A stretch of 64,000 nt of DNA from Schlesneria sp. (GCA_028291515.1 JAQGHU010000106.1:124001-188000), one strand, 5' to 3'. Shown: positions 8,772 to 17,877, counted from the stretch's first letter. A program made the numbers and translations. The notes: generated by a model not told the origin, from the letters alone.

Positions 8772-9725
8772 GTGTCGCTGCGAATCGCCTATTTTGGAAC
8801 CGGCAACTTAGCGATTCCGTCGTTTCTCTCGCTGCTGGAATCCAAGCACCAGATCGTCGGGCTGGTAACGCAGCCAGATCGATCCGGCCGCGGTCATCAT
8901 CAGCATGTGAACGCCTTGAAAGTGGCTGCCGTAGATCAGGGCATTCCTGTTCTACGGCCCGATTCGATCAAATCGCCCGAAGCATTAGCCGCGTTGAAGG
9001 AACTGCAGGCCGATCTGTTTGTGGTGGCAGCGTATGGACAACTCCTTTCGCCCGATGTCATCACGGCCGCGCGACTGGGAACCATCAATATCCACGCCTC
9101 GCTGCTTCCCAAGTATCGCGGCGCGACCCCCATCCATGCCGCCGTTCTCAACGGCGACGCCGAAACGGGCGTCACCATCATCCAGATCGAGCCGAAGATG
9201 GACGCCGGACCGATGCTGGGAGTCGTTCGAACAGCCGTTCGTCTCGAAGAGACCACGGGGCAACTCGAAGACCGCTTAGCCGAACTCGCAATCCCACTGC
9301 TGTTTCGCGTCATCGATGAAATCGAAGCCGGGGCCGTCGTTTCGGTGCATCAGGATCCGACGCAGGTCACTCGAGTCCGCAAGCTAAGCAAAGCGGATGG
9401 CCGAATCGACTGGACCAAATCAGCAGACGAGGTCGAGCGACACGTACGCGGCATGCAGCCCTGGCCGGGGCCCTTCAGCGAATTGCATCAGCCCGATCGG
9501 CCCGCACAGCGCTTGCAGATTTTATCAGTGAAAGTCGCCTCCACTGACCCCTCATCGTCAGGCCAGCCAGGGGACGTGCTGACCCCGAATTCTCAGGACC
9601 TGACCATTCGCTGTGGCAGCGGCACGATTCAAATCGTAACCTTGCAGCCAGACGGCAAGCGAGCCATGCCCGTCGGTGATTTTCTACGGGGTCGAAAGCT
9701 CTCCGTCGGTGACCGATTCGAGTGA
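8772..9725 (+). CDS. fmt: methionyl-tRNA formyltransferase
   Basis: A 317-aa enzyme that formylates initiator Met-tRNA using 10-formyl-THF. The catalytic triad is seen at the same positions as in the E. coli enzyme: N106 and H108 in NIHASLLPKYRGA, and D144 in PKMDAGPM. The C-terminal OB-like tRNA-binding part follows (residues 205-317). The start codon is GTG at 8772 (MSLRIAYFGTGN). It sits downstream of def with a repeat in the gap. Confidence 0.96.
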   Translation: MSLRIAYFGTGNLAIPSFLSLLESKHQIVGLVTQPDRSGRGHHQHVNALKVAAVDQGIPVLRPDSIKSPEALAALKELQADLFVVAAYGQLLSPDVITAARLGTINIHASLLPKYRGATPIHAAVLNGDAETGVTIIQIEPKMDAGPMLGVVRTAVRLEETTGQLEDRLAELAIPLLFRVIDEIEAGAVVSVHQDPTQVTRVRKLSKADGRIDWTKSADEVERHVRGMQPWPGPFSELHQPDRPAQRLQILSVKVASTDPSSSGQPGDVLTPNSQDLTIRCGSGTIQIVTLQPDGKRAMPVGDFLRGRKLSVGDRFE

Positions 9726-9802
9726 TCGCCACTGTTCACAGCCGGCTGTACACATCATTCCTCAGAGCATTCGGAATGATCGTCCGTCGGTGTATTGTTC
9801 TC

Positions 9803-9893
9803 AGGCCCAAGAGGCCGGTACTTTATCCAGCCAGGGCCCTTCGGCCCTGGAACTAAGCCCATAATTGGACCTCCATAGGCCTGAAGTGCCGGA
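9803..9893. repeat. box-hairpin-box repeat, copy 1
   Basis: AGGCCCAAGAGGCCGG, then a perfect hairpin CCAGGGCC-CTTC-GGCCCTGG (9831-9850), then AGGCCTGAAGTGCCGG. The same three-part layout occurs at 11295-11393 and, with other flanking boxes, at 18485-18573. The family is likely dispersed through planctomycete genomes. Confidence 0.7.
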
Positions 9894-9896
9894 CAT

Positions 9897-10391
9897 TCAT
9901 AGACGGCTGAATTCCTGAACCAGGTTGTAGATCCAGTTCACCGAGAGAGCGATGACAACGATGGCTCCAATGATCCACACCCACAAGGGGGCAACGGTCA
10001 ACTCCGGTCGCCACAGGGCGAGCAGTCGATAGGGGATCTGGCACACGACCAACAGTGCTATCAGCCAACCGATCCGGTGAATGGCGAGCGAACTTCGCCA
10101 ATCGCCATGGGCCAGATGAATGAAGCTGCGTGTCAGTCCACAACCGGGACAAGGGCGTCCGAACATGATCTGCATCCCGCAAGTTTCAGGAACAGGTACT
10201 GCGGCCACGCCGGAAACAAACACTCTCTGATCGGATCGCACCTGCAGCACCATCGCCAGCACAATGATCACGATCGATGTGGTCAACACCTGACGATGCC
10301 AGTCCCGCGCCAGCAAATTCTTCCGGCTCAAAGCCTGCGAATTCGCGAGTGCCGCGGCAGGCGAATCGACGTTTGGACCAGGCACATTCAT
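9897..10391 (-). CDS. DUF2752 domain-containing membrane protein
   Basis: A 164-aa protein. The diagnostic motif is CGMQIMFGRPCPGCGLTRSF (residues 71-90) with C71, C81 and C84, followed by two hydrophobic segments; a further one precedes it at residues 36-51. DUF2752 proteins are small membrane proteins of unknown role. It is isolated, with a repeat immediately at its 3' end. Confidence 0.88.
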   Translation of the reverse strand: MNVPGPNVDSPAAALANSQALSRKNLLARDWHRQVLTTSIVIIVLAMVLQVRSDQRVFVSGVAAVPVPETCGMQIMFGRPCPGCGLTRSFIHLAHGDWRSSLAIHRIGWLIALLVVCQIPYRLLALWRPELTVAPLWVWIIGAIVVIALSVNWIYNLVQEFSRL

Positions 10392-10529
10392 CAGCGCGGA
10401 GTTTTCGGAAAGGGCGACGGATCAAATAACGCGTGCCCCCTAGCATAACGTAGCAGCGTTTCGCCATCAGCACTCACCCGCCTCATTCTTAGCAACGGGC
10501 GTGGCTGGGTCGACCAGCGGGAGCCCCCA

Positions 10530-10946
10530 GTGAAGTTGCAATCCGCCGTTCAAATCCCGTTACTCTGCGGAAGTTGGATCGACAAACAACGGAACGAGAA
10601 TGAGGACGGAGAACAGAGACATTCGACAGGTTTGTTGTCGACGGGTGCCACGATCTTGGAGTCCTCGACAAGGTCGTGCTGCCTTAGGCAAGCCGCGGTC
10701 GATACGGGATTCCCGCTGATTCGACAGTGCGATACCAAAGTCGCCTTCTCGCTCCCACCAGAACAGTCCCTCGAAGACTTAACCATCGAGGAGCTGGTGA
10801 TCGTCCCAGAGATCGTGGCCGCGGTTGCCAAGCTAAAAACACTGAGGGAATTGAAGCTACGAACGAAGCTCGATCCCGGAACCGCCAAAGCGTTGAAGAG
10901 AGCGCTGCCAAGGTGCAAGATGAGTTTGTACGACACGCAAAAGTGA
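10530..10946 (+). pseudogene. leucine-rich-repeat-like fragment fused to a repeat
   Basis: An open frame of 138 codons from a GTG. The last ~45 residues (LKTLRELKLRTKLDPGTAKA, then LKRALPRCKMSLYD) look like the terminal repeat of planctomycete LRR proteins, which often end in a L-P-x-C-x-I/M motif. The first half is largely translated repeat (gggtgccacgatcttggag unit at 10643), so the frame is probably a decayed gene 3' end joined to repeat DNA, not a functional protein. Confidence 0.35.
10643..10680 (+). repeat. half copy of the GTGCCACG repeat
   Basis: Matches one arm of the fold-back element at 43724-43862 (GGGTGCCACG, TTGGAGTCCTCGACAAGG, TCGTGCT) with a few changes. Another half copy is at 17062. 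Confidence 0.75.
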
Positions 10947-11011
10947 TCAGCGCTCGGGGGCGGCAGGTTGGCCGAGTTGGTGTTGCGTAACGCTAGGAAG
11001 TCGATGTGCCG

Positions 11012-11124
11012 TGCCACTGGTTGGCCGCTTTGGGACAACCAGTGCCGATGCGAATAGGCTCGCAAGAGCGCATGGCCTCTAACTCTCTTCTACTCTCAAC
11101 TCACTCCAATCAACTCTCTCGCCG
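11012..11124 (+). repeat. ~115-bp hairpin plus pyrimidine-tract repeat, copy 2
   Basis: A clean hairpin, CACTGGTTG (11015-11023) with CAACCAGTG (11036-11044) around GCCGCTTTGGGA, then ~40 nt, then a CT-rich tract ending CAACTCTCTCGC. Same layout as 8637-8750. A partial CT tract recurs at 11198-11242. Confidence 0.7.
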
Positions 11125-11228
11125 AAGGCGCCGGCTGCCAGTGTCTTATCAGTGTAGCGAAGAGCAGCGACTGCTCGTGAATGTTCGGGGCGGCATTCAA
11201 ACTCTCCTCGACTCTCAACTCGCTCCGA

Positions 11229-11516
11229 TCAACTCTGTCGCAGTCCCGCGGGCGTGCGATTCACTTTCAAGAGCCCCGGCCAAGCGCAATTTCCTGAGGC
11301 CCAAGGGGCCGGCCGTTCACCCAGCCTGGCCCTTTTAGGCCGGGTCACCTGCCCACAAAAATGATTCTTGAGGCCTGAATGGCCGGCCGTTCCGTTCCCA
11401 TGAAATGCCTGGCCACCAACTTCACCGAGCCGGCTTTGATTCTTGGACAACAGTTTCAATTGCCGACAGCACGAGCAGATCAGGAAATGAGGCTCACCAT
11501 TGTCATAGTGCTTCAT
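11229..11516 (-). pseudogene. possible remnant of a Cys-containing small protein
   Basis: On the minus strand the frame is open from about 11570 and reads CQVCDFDHPP, then after MKHYDNG a second cluster ICSCC, a spacing suggestive of a zinc ribbon. The first cysteine pair lies upstream of the only ATG. After about 45 residues the frame runs into the repeat at 11295, so this is at best a truncated gene. No family recognised; low confidence. Confidence 0.2.
11295..11393. repeat. box-hairpin-box repeat, copy 2
   Basis: GAGGCCCAAGGGGCCGG, an imperfect central hairpin (CCTGGCCC around 11324, GGCCGGG around 11338), then GAGGCCTGAATGGCCGG. It matches the copy at 9803-9893 box for box. Confidence 0.7.
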
Positions 11517-11955
11517 CTTCTTACGCGGCGGGTGATCGAAATCGCAGACCTGACAACGCAGATCACTGAACGCTCAGGATGAGTCCGTTCGTCATTGAAC
11601 TCCAGTCACATGACGATGGCCGTCCGAATTGTGGAGAAATTTCGATGATCATCGTAAGTACAGAAGAGCACTTGGCACATCGACTTCTGAGAGTTACGCA
11701 ATACCACCCCTGCTGAATTGGACACGACAGAGTGACCGTCGTTGCTATCGGCACTCTTGCCAGACCAGAATTACGTAGCGATCCACGGTGTATTCACGTA
11801 GCCTTCGTGTCCTTGCGACCCTTTTTGGCATTCCGTAAACTAAGAGCCTGACACAAGTGACCAACGGTGTCCTGCAATTGCCTACAGTTGCCATTTTCGG
11901 TTCCGACAGGCGGGGACGGTTCCCTATGCGATGATCAAAAACCTAGGTTCCGCAC

Positions 11956-14900
11956 ATGGGCAGTACCGCACTCGACTTCTTGCATGAAAAGCTCGACTGG
12001 CCCACGCCAGATGAGATTGATTCCCCAAGTGGTTCTGGGGCGAAAATCTATGCCCGACTTGCTCAACGGAAGTTGGAGCAACCCCTTCGCTTGCAAGCTG
12101 GAGGACGAGGAGTAAAGGTCGGAGTTCTCACGAAAAACCCGCAGGCCGAGGACTCCGAGGAACCCGTAGGGTTACTTTGCCAATTCAACCGCGCGCTCTC
12201 GCCCAAGATGCTTCACGAGGTCCAGCGACTCGCCTGGAATTTCTGCCGCACTCCGTTGTTGGTCACCGTCGAAAAGCACTTGGTTCGGGCCTGGAGTTGC
12301 TACGAGACGCCTAACCTTGACCCGACGATTCAACCGCAATCCATTGATGAGTTTGATCTGCGAAGCGGTAACGACATCGACCGCCTCATTGGCGTTCTAC
12401 ACTGGATTGAATTGGCTTCCGGCCAATTCATTGCCCGATATCCGGAAAGATTTCAAGAGTCCAATCGAGCGGACAAAAGTCTACTTAGAAATCTTTCGTA
12501 CATCCGAGAGAGTCTTGACCTTCCCTCGGACGTTGCGCACGACCTACTGGCCCGTCTCATCTTCATTCAGTTTCTTTGTCAACGGAAGGACAAAGCGGGG
12601 AATCCGGCTCTGAGCGGAAAGGTTTTTGAGTCGCTTCATCAAAAGGGAGTATTTCGAAGTCAGCATCAAAACTTGTCCGATGTCCTCTCCAGCAAGACGG
12701 ACACGTATTCACTTTTTCGCTGGCTGAATCGACGATTCAACGGTGACCTATTTCCGGCCGGGCTCGCGGCTGAGAAGCAGATTGTCGAGCCGCACCATTT
12801 GCGGACACTAAGCAACTTCGTCTCCGGCGACGTGCAGTTGAGCGATGGGCAGAAATCACTCTGGCCGCTGTACTCCTTCGACGCTATCCCTCTGGAGTTC
12901 ATTAGCAGTATCTACGAGGAGTTCGTCACAAAAAAGGGGGAAGATGGGGGGGTCGGAGACCACTACACCCCACCGCACGTCGTCGACTTCGTTCTCGATC
13001 GAGTATTGCCGTGGGGCGGAGATGAATACGACCTTAAGGTTCTCGATCCGGCGTGTGGGTCGGCAGTTTTCCTCGTGAAAACATTTCAGAGACTCGTCAA
13101 CCGATGGAGAAACTGCCATCCCAACAAGAATCCTAGCGCAGCATTCCTGCGAGGTGTTCTCGAACAACAGCTCTTTGGTTGCGATATCGAGCCTAAAGCA
13201 ATTCGAGTCGCCTCATTCAGCTTGTACTTGGCGATGTGCGACGAGATCGATCCGCGACACTATTGGCGTAAAGTCAAGTTTCCCAACCTGCAAGAAGTGA
13301 CGCTTCGGCATGGGGACTTCTTTCAAGAGACGATGCCGGGCATACAGACGAAAGAAAATTCCAAGACCTACGACCTCATTGTTGGCAACGCACCCTGGGG
13401 GGAGAAAACCGTAACCCAGACAGCGACTCGGTGGGCCGAGATGTACGAGTGGGATAAGGCAATACCGGACGATCAAGTTGGTCCATTATTCCTCCCCAAA
13501 GCTGCGAAGCTCGTCAAGGATGACGGCGTCGTTTGTATGATCCAACCCGCAGGTTCCTTGCTCTTCAACGTGAGTGAGACTGCTAAGGTTCTTCGCAGGA
13601 AGTTGTTTGAACAATTAAATGTCGAGGAGATCGTGAACCTCTCCGCTCTCAGGTTCACACTCTTCCCGAACGCAGTCGCACCGTCGTGCATAGTCATTCT
13701 CTCGCCTATCCGTGGGGACGAAGACCTAATTTCGTACTGGTCCCCGAAACCCGTTTACGATGTGGGCATGAAGGACACGATCGTTCTTGAAGCGCAAGAT
13801 TTGAATTGGGTTCGACGTATAGAGGCGATCAACGAGCCGCTTGTGTGGAGTGCTTTTGCGTGGGGTGGTCGACGTGACTTGGAGCTGACGCAACGACTCA
13901 TAAGGAATTACAAAACATTGAAGGAAGCTACGAAGAATCCCGGTTGGAGGATTGCTCGGGGCTTCCAACGGGGTCGTACTCTTCCCAAACTCCCACGCCT
14001 AGAAAAGTGTACGTTCATCAATATCAGCGGCTCCGATCCGACAAATCGTTTTATTCGGCTGCTAACCGAAGCTCTGCAAGCGAAAACGACGCAAGCACAA
14101 TCGGTCGGGGTCGTGTGCCTTAAACAGCATCAGCCCAGCGTTGGAGAAATTCCGACAGGGCTCTCCGCGCGAATCAAAGTCGTACATGTAGTTGGAACAC
14201 AGTCACCCGACCTGCAGTCGTGTGATTTCGTCATTGTACTTTGTCCGGTTTCACCATCCCCACAGTCCAAGGACATTCCGCTACTTGAGCGCCCCCAAAT
14301 GTGGGCGCAATGCCCTAGCGTCGCCCAAGCATCTGATTTCGAACGAAACGACAATATCTACTTTGAGCGTGCCCGTGAGCTTTCGAATTACAAGCTGCCG
14401 CTGTTAGTAATGAAGGAATCGTGGTCAGTGGATTCTTTTCGATTCCGCTGTGTAGTCGTGACATCGACCGAAGACGCAGACGTTCTAATGTTCTCACAGT
14501 CGTTCTATGGAATCGCAGGTCCCAATGAAGGTGATTTGGCAGCATTGGCGCTCACCCTTCGAAGCTCCCTCGCCGTACATTTTTTCTACATGAGTTCCGG
14601 ACGACTCGCGAGCTACCGTCCGACTCTCCGGCAGACGGACCTCACCCAGGTTCCCATTCTGAAGAACACGAGTGCATCCTTCAAAACTCTCTCATCGTCC
14701 AGTGAAGCCTCGATCGACAAGTCGGTATTCGAATTATTTTCGCTCTCGAAGTGCGAGAAGGCGTTGGTCGAAGACTTCTTCACGTACACGCTTCAAGATT
14801 TCAAAGGAGGTCGTAATTCGGCGGGAAGGATGCCAATCAGGTCCCGCAAACGGCACGACCGATTGAAGACTTACTGCTGCTGGTTGATCGACACGCTTAA

Positions 14901-15282
14901 ATCGGGATTTGGGAACGACAAGCCAATTTCATCGGTGGCATACATTCCTACGCTCAACACAAATTTTCCTTACTACATCGTCGCCATCAAATTTGCCGGC
15001 AGTTTCCCGACGACCGACATACAGGAGCTATCCGTCGAGAAGGCTCGCAAAATGATCCTCGGCCTTTCTGAGAAGACTGCCGGCGGCAATATTTTCTATC
15101 GGCGTGTCTTGCGAGTCTACATCTCTGAAAAAGCTGAGGGAGAGACGGTTCCTGTTGCCTATATCATCAAGCCGCACGAGGAACGTTATTGGACTCGGTC
15201 GAGTGCGATGCGCGATGCTGACGACATCGCCGCCGACCTCATTCAACCATCGATATTCCTGAGGGAGATCGAAGATTCGTAG
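11956..15282 (+). CDS. large N6-adenine DNA methyltransferase, type IIG/Eco57I-like
   Basis: An 1108-aa protein. The methyltransferase core runs from about residue 300 to 580: motif X YTPPHVVDFV (337-346), SAM-binding motif I DPACGSAVFL (364-373), GCDIEPKAI (408-416) and motif IV NAPW (478-481). The usual motif IV is NPPY/F/W; Ala in the second position is unusual. Residues 1-290 form a separate helical domain (contains VGLLCQFNRALSPKM and LIFIQFLCQRK), and residues 600-1108 probably hold the target recognition domain. It would methylate adenine in a specific DNA site. The next gene, seven bases or fewer away if its start is ATT at 15275, encodes a putative PD-(D/E)XK nuclease, so the pair looks like a restriction-modification or phage-defence unit. 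The locus is flanked by repeat-rich, gene-poor DNA, a sign of transfer. Confidence 0.85.
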   Translation: MGSTALDFLHEKLDWPTPDEIDSPSGSGAKIYARLAQRKLEQPLRLQAGGRGVKVGVLTKNPQAEDSEEPVGLLCQFNRALSPKMLHEVQRLAWNFCRTPLLVTVEKHLVRAWSCYETPNLDPTIQPQSIDEFDLRSGNDIDRLIGVLHWIELASGQFIARYPERFQESNRADKSLLRNLSYIRESLDLPSDVAHDLLARLIFIQFLCQRKDKAGNPALSGKVFESLHQKGVFRSQHQNLSDVLSSKTDTYSLFRWLNRRFNGDLFPAGLAAEKQIVEPHHLRTLSNFVSGDVQLSDGQKSLWPLYSFDAIPLEFISSIYEEFVTKKGEDGGVGDHYTPPHVVDFVLDRVLPWGGDEYDLKVLDPACGSAVFLVKTFQRLVNRWRNCHPNKNPSAAFLRGVLEQQLFGCDIEPKAIRVASFSLYLAMCDEIDPRHYWRKVKFPNLQEVTLRHGDFFQETMPGIQTKENSKTYDLIVGNAPWGEKTVTQTATRWAEMYEWDKAIPDDQVGPLFLPKAAKLVKDDGVVCMIQPAGSLLFNVSETAKVLRRKLFEQLNVEEIVNLSALRFTLFPNAVAPSCIVILSPIRGDEDLISYWSPKPVYDVGMKDTIVLEAQDLNWVRRIEAINEPLVWSAFAWGGRRDLELTQRLIRNYKTLKEATKNPGWRIARGFQRGRTLPKLPRLEKCTFINISGSDPTNRFIRLLTEALQAKTTQAQSVGVVCLKQHQPSVGEIPTGLSARIKVVHVVGTQSPDLQSCDFVIVLCPVSPSPQSKDIPLLERPQMWAQCPSVAQASDFERNDNIYFERARELSNYKLPLLVMKESWSVDSFRFRCVVVTSTEDADVLMFSQSFYGIAGPNEGDLAALALTLRSSLAVHFFYMSSGRLASYRPTLRQTDLTQVPILKNTSASFKTLSSSSEASIDKSVFELFSLSKCEKALVEDFFTYTLQDFKGGRNSAGRMPIRSRKRHDRLKTYCCWLIDTLKSGFGNDKPISSVAYIPTLNTNFPYYIVAIKFAGSFPTTDIQELSVEKARKMILGLSEKTAGGNIFYRRVLRVYISEKAEGETVPVAYIIKPHEERYWTRSSAMRDADDIAADLIQPSIFLREIEDS

Positions 15283-15370
15283 ACCATCACCGCTTGAGGC
15301 AGCCTACCCCATCCCCGGCGACTTCGCCACGAGTATTGCGCCGTGGCGACAGGACGCTATTTCTGCGCTC

Positions 15371-15949
15371 ATGCGGTATGTGTGGACAGGGACCGAAAAT
15401 CTGACCACTACGTTGCAGATTGACTTCACCCAAGACATGGAGCATTTGGAGCGCGGTCTGAATCAAGTTCTCGCTCACTGCATTCGAGATGCGATGAAGG
15501 ATCAGACGCCATTCTTCCTTGAGCATCATCCGTTTGAAGACCACGGACGAGATCCCGGCGGAGGACAACCCAAAGCTCCAGACCTCGCCTTCATACTTCG
15601 AGCCAATCTTCGGGCGTCATTTCCAATCGAAGCCAAAGTCCTCGATACAGACGGAGCTGTGGCAGACTACGTGAAGGAGATAAACGATAATTTTCTAGAG
15701 TGTAGGTATGCTCCATTTTCAAGTCACGGAGCGATGCTCGGCTACCTACGAAAGGGTACGGTCGATAATGTTATACAGTCGGTGCAAAAGTCCATCGGTT
15801 GCACCCTAGTCTTACTGGAAGCCTTAGAGCAGTGGAAACACCACACGTCCAAGCACCAGCGAGTTTCGGCAAACTGCAATGGTTGTCCGACGGACTTCAC
15901 TTGTCATCACATGATCCTGCTCCTTCCGACCGGCCCAGCAGCAGCATAG
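15371..15949 (+). CDS. putative PD-(D/E)XK nuclease partner of the methyltransferase
   Basis: 192 aa from the first ATG. The stretch APDLAFILRANLRASFPIEA (residues 69-88) followed by K89 fits the nuclease pattern P-D-x(n)-E-x-K, with D71, E87 and K89 as candidate catalytic residues. That is inference from a short motif, not a family match. The frame is open upstream to 15263 and still reads like protein (AYPIPGDFATSIAPW, then RQDAISAL just before the ATG), so the true start may be ATT at 15275, overlapping the methyltransferase stop, or there may be a coupled or frameshifted start. The C-terminus ends in a Cys-containing tail (CNGCPTDFTCHH). It most likely supplies the cleavage activity of the system. 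Confidence 0.6.
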   Translation: MRYVWTGTENLTTTLQIDFTQDMEHLERGLNQVLAHCIRDAMKDQTPFFLEHHPFEDHGRDPGGGQPKAPDLAFILRANLRASFPIEAKVLDTDGAVADYVKEINDNFLECRYAPFSSHGAMLGYLRKGTVDNVIQSVQKSIGCTLVLLEALEQWKHHTSKHQRVSANCNGCPTDFTCHHMILLLPTGPAAA

Positions 15950-16190
15950 GAATTCCCGCCGGTATTCACGGGAATCTCTTGATTTTCGATGTCCATCGAA
16001 ATGCGAGCCCGCTTCATCATCGTGCGAGTCAGGGTGAGCACTCCCCGGATTCCGTTTCAGCCCACTGTCGCGGCATCAACTAGGCTCTTCGACTATCACG
16101 AGAAGTTGAGTGATCCGCAACTCTCCCGGTGACGTTGGAAGCCTTGCGAATACCCCTTCCGCTCTAACAAATATTTTTGCGGCGAGATCA

Positions 16191-16985
16191 ATGGACGATA
16201 ACAACGACGACAGCACGGTTTATGCGTTAATTGCGCCAGGTAGCGAAATTGCCGGAAGCGCCGCCGGCGCTGCCATCGGCCTACTTGGTGGCCCAGTCGG
16301 CAGTGTGGTAGGAAGTGCTTTAGGCCCCATTCTGATTCGAGTGTTTCGGAAAGCATGTATATCACTACACAACAGGATTCAAGGAGACCGAGATAGAATT
16401 CGCGCTGGCGCCGCGGTCGCGATCGCCATTACGCAAATTAATGACAAGTTGAAATGCGGCAGCAAGTTGAGGCACGACGGATTTTTTGACGCGATGTCGG
16501 CCCGGCCTCCTGCAGCAGAAATATTGGAAGGGGTGATCATCAAGAGTCGAGACGAACACGAAGAGCGCAAGGCACGCTTCTACGCGAATATCTTTACCAC
16601 AGCGGCTTTCGATGCGCGGTTTACGCCAGATTCAATCAACTATGCTCTCAAAACGGCCGGCCAACTTACTTATCGTCAGCTTGGTTTATTGCAGCTTTGT
16701 GCCGCTCCAAAGGTCTATAAATTGCGATCGGGAAGCTATTCGGAAGAATGCGACCTCTCTCTGGAGACTGTCGCGGTGCTTGCGGAGGTTTTCGAACTGT
16801 ATCAACGAAGCTTGCTTTTATGTCGTATTGATGACGAAGGTAATTTGAAGGCACTACTCGCTTTACAGGATGTTGATCCGGAAAGCATGTATCTTGCGGA
16901 ATATGGAGAGCAGCTGCATCAGCTAATGCAGTTAGACGGGTTTGATAGAAATGATCTCAGTCAGATCGCGAAAGCGTTGCAGTGA
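16191..16985 (+). CDS. glycine-zipper membrane protein of the defence-like cassette
   Basis: 264 aa from ATG 16191 (MDDNNDDSTVYALIAPGSEI). Residues ~17-45 are a Gly/Ala-rich hydrophobic segment (AGSAAGAAIGLLGGPVGSVV) typical of glycine zippers in pore-forming or membrane-packing helices. The rest is a soluble helical domain with EERKARFYANIFTTAAFD and LTYRQLGLLQLC. I do not recognise a named family. GTG at 16110 is an in-frame alternative start adding 27 less typical residues. The gene follows the nuclease by ~240 bp on the same strand and precedes 2 kb of repeats. A role as membrane effector in abortive infection is possible but unproven. Confidence 0.6.
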   Translation: MDDNNDDSTVYALIAPGSEIAGSAAGAAIGLLGGPVGSVVGSALGPILIRVFRKACISLHNRIQGDRDRIRAGAAVAIAITQINDKLKCGSKLRHDGFFDAMSARPPAAEILEGVIIKSRDEHEERKARFYANIFTTAAFDARFTPDSINYALKTAGQLTYRQLGLLQLCAAPKVYKLRSGSYSEECDLSLETVAVLAEVFELYQRSLLLCRIDDEGNLKALLALQDVDPESMYLAEYGEQLHQLMQLDGFDRNDLSQIAKALQ

Positions 16986-17061
16986 TTCGCCGGGTGCGCA
17001 TGCCTTGCCTTCCCCTCACCTTTGCACAGTGCCTGGATAGACATCGGAAGCATTCAGCAAA

Positions 17062-17099
17062 GGGTGCCACGATTTTGGAGTCTTCGACAAGGTCGTGCT
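17062..17099 (+). repeat. half copy of the GTGCCACG repeat
   Basis: GGGTGCCACG, ATTTTGGAGTCTTCGACAAG and GTCGTGCT in a row: the same arm as in 10643-10680 and in the fold-back element at 43724. Confidence 0.8.
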
Positions 17100-17396
17100 C
17101 TTCCTGCCTTCGGCTTCGTGGGTCAGGAGGCAACGAGACTCGGTCGATGGGGAATGGTCCTGTTAGTCCTGTGAACACCCCGGCACTCGACCATGACCAG
17201 TCAACTGGACGAGTGCACAGGCCCCGACGAACCGGATTCAGATGAATCTAGTCAATCGCGGCCCAGATCGTTCCGTCGTGATCCAGGTTTCGGTCGTCGC
17301 CCGGCCCGGAGTGCCAGAACTGAAATTCGCCATCGCATGCTGTCCCGGCCTCTGTCTGACGCCGTCTCAGATGGTTCTCTTCTCTGCGCCGGGTGG

Positions 17397-17432
17397 CACT
17401 GGCGGCGGCTTTGAGCTGCCAGTGTCTTATCG
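17397..17432 (+). repeat. hairpin repeat sharing GCTGCCAGTGTCTTATC
   Basis: CACTGGC (17397-17403) pairs with GCCAGTG (17418-17424). The 17-mer GCTGCCAGTGTCTTATC is identical at 11134-11150, and similar sequence follows it in both places (GTGT.GC.AAGAG). Confidence 0.6.
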
Positions 17433-17649
17433 GTGTGGCAAAGAGTTTCGAACGTTAGCAAATGCTCGTAGTTAAAAAGGTTCATCCCCTTTTTCACCTC
17501 ACCTGCCGCGACGCGAAAGCTCTGGCGACTTGAGCTACAAATCCTCACTGTGACTCAGTGCCTCTCTGAGAGATGAGCTCGTGAATTGATCTGAATCGAG
17601 ACGAGTGCGATCTGTCACAAAACATCCACTTTTTTGAGGAAAACCGCCA

Positions 17650-17790
17650 AAAACAGGCCTGTTTTGTCCCCCAATGTCAAAAATTGTCCTGGGGTGTCAA
17701 AATCTGTCAGTCCGCGTTACAGGCTTCGCCTCCCCTAATCGCGCTGTCTCCGTTCAGGACGAGACTTTTCGCTGACGATTTGTCAAAAAT
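17650..17790. mobile_element. possible solo IS21-family-like end (iterated TGTCAAAA)
   Basis: A 16-bp palindrome AAAACAGGCCTGTTTT (17650-17665) is followed by TGTCAAAA at 17675, 17695 and 17781, and by CTGTCAG at 17704. Iterated short repeats near the end are a known trait of IS21-family termini. No istA/istB-like gene is present. Similar TGACAAA-type sequence recurs around 17998-18045, which could be the other end. Tentative. Confidence 0.3.
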
Positions 17791-17877
17791 CGGCAACTTC
17801 CTCTAGCTCCGCGCACGCGAGGGTGGCATAACGCTGATGTCTTAAAGGGTACGAAGAACTCTGTGGACCGTAACCAA

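Larger units (their letters stand above)
10392..11955. other. gene-poor, repeat-rich region upstream of the methyltransferase
   Basis: About 1.5 kb without a convincing intact gene. It holds a leucine-rich-repeat-like remnant (10530), a half copy of the 43724 repeat (10643), the second 115-bp repeat (11012), another CT-rich tract (11198-11242), the second box-hairpin-box element (11295), and a Cys-containing remnant on the minus strand near 11400-11570. From 11580 to 11955 I see nothing except the probable promoter region of the methyltransferase. Confidence 0.6.
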
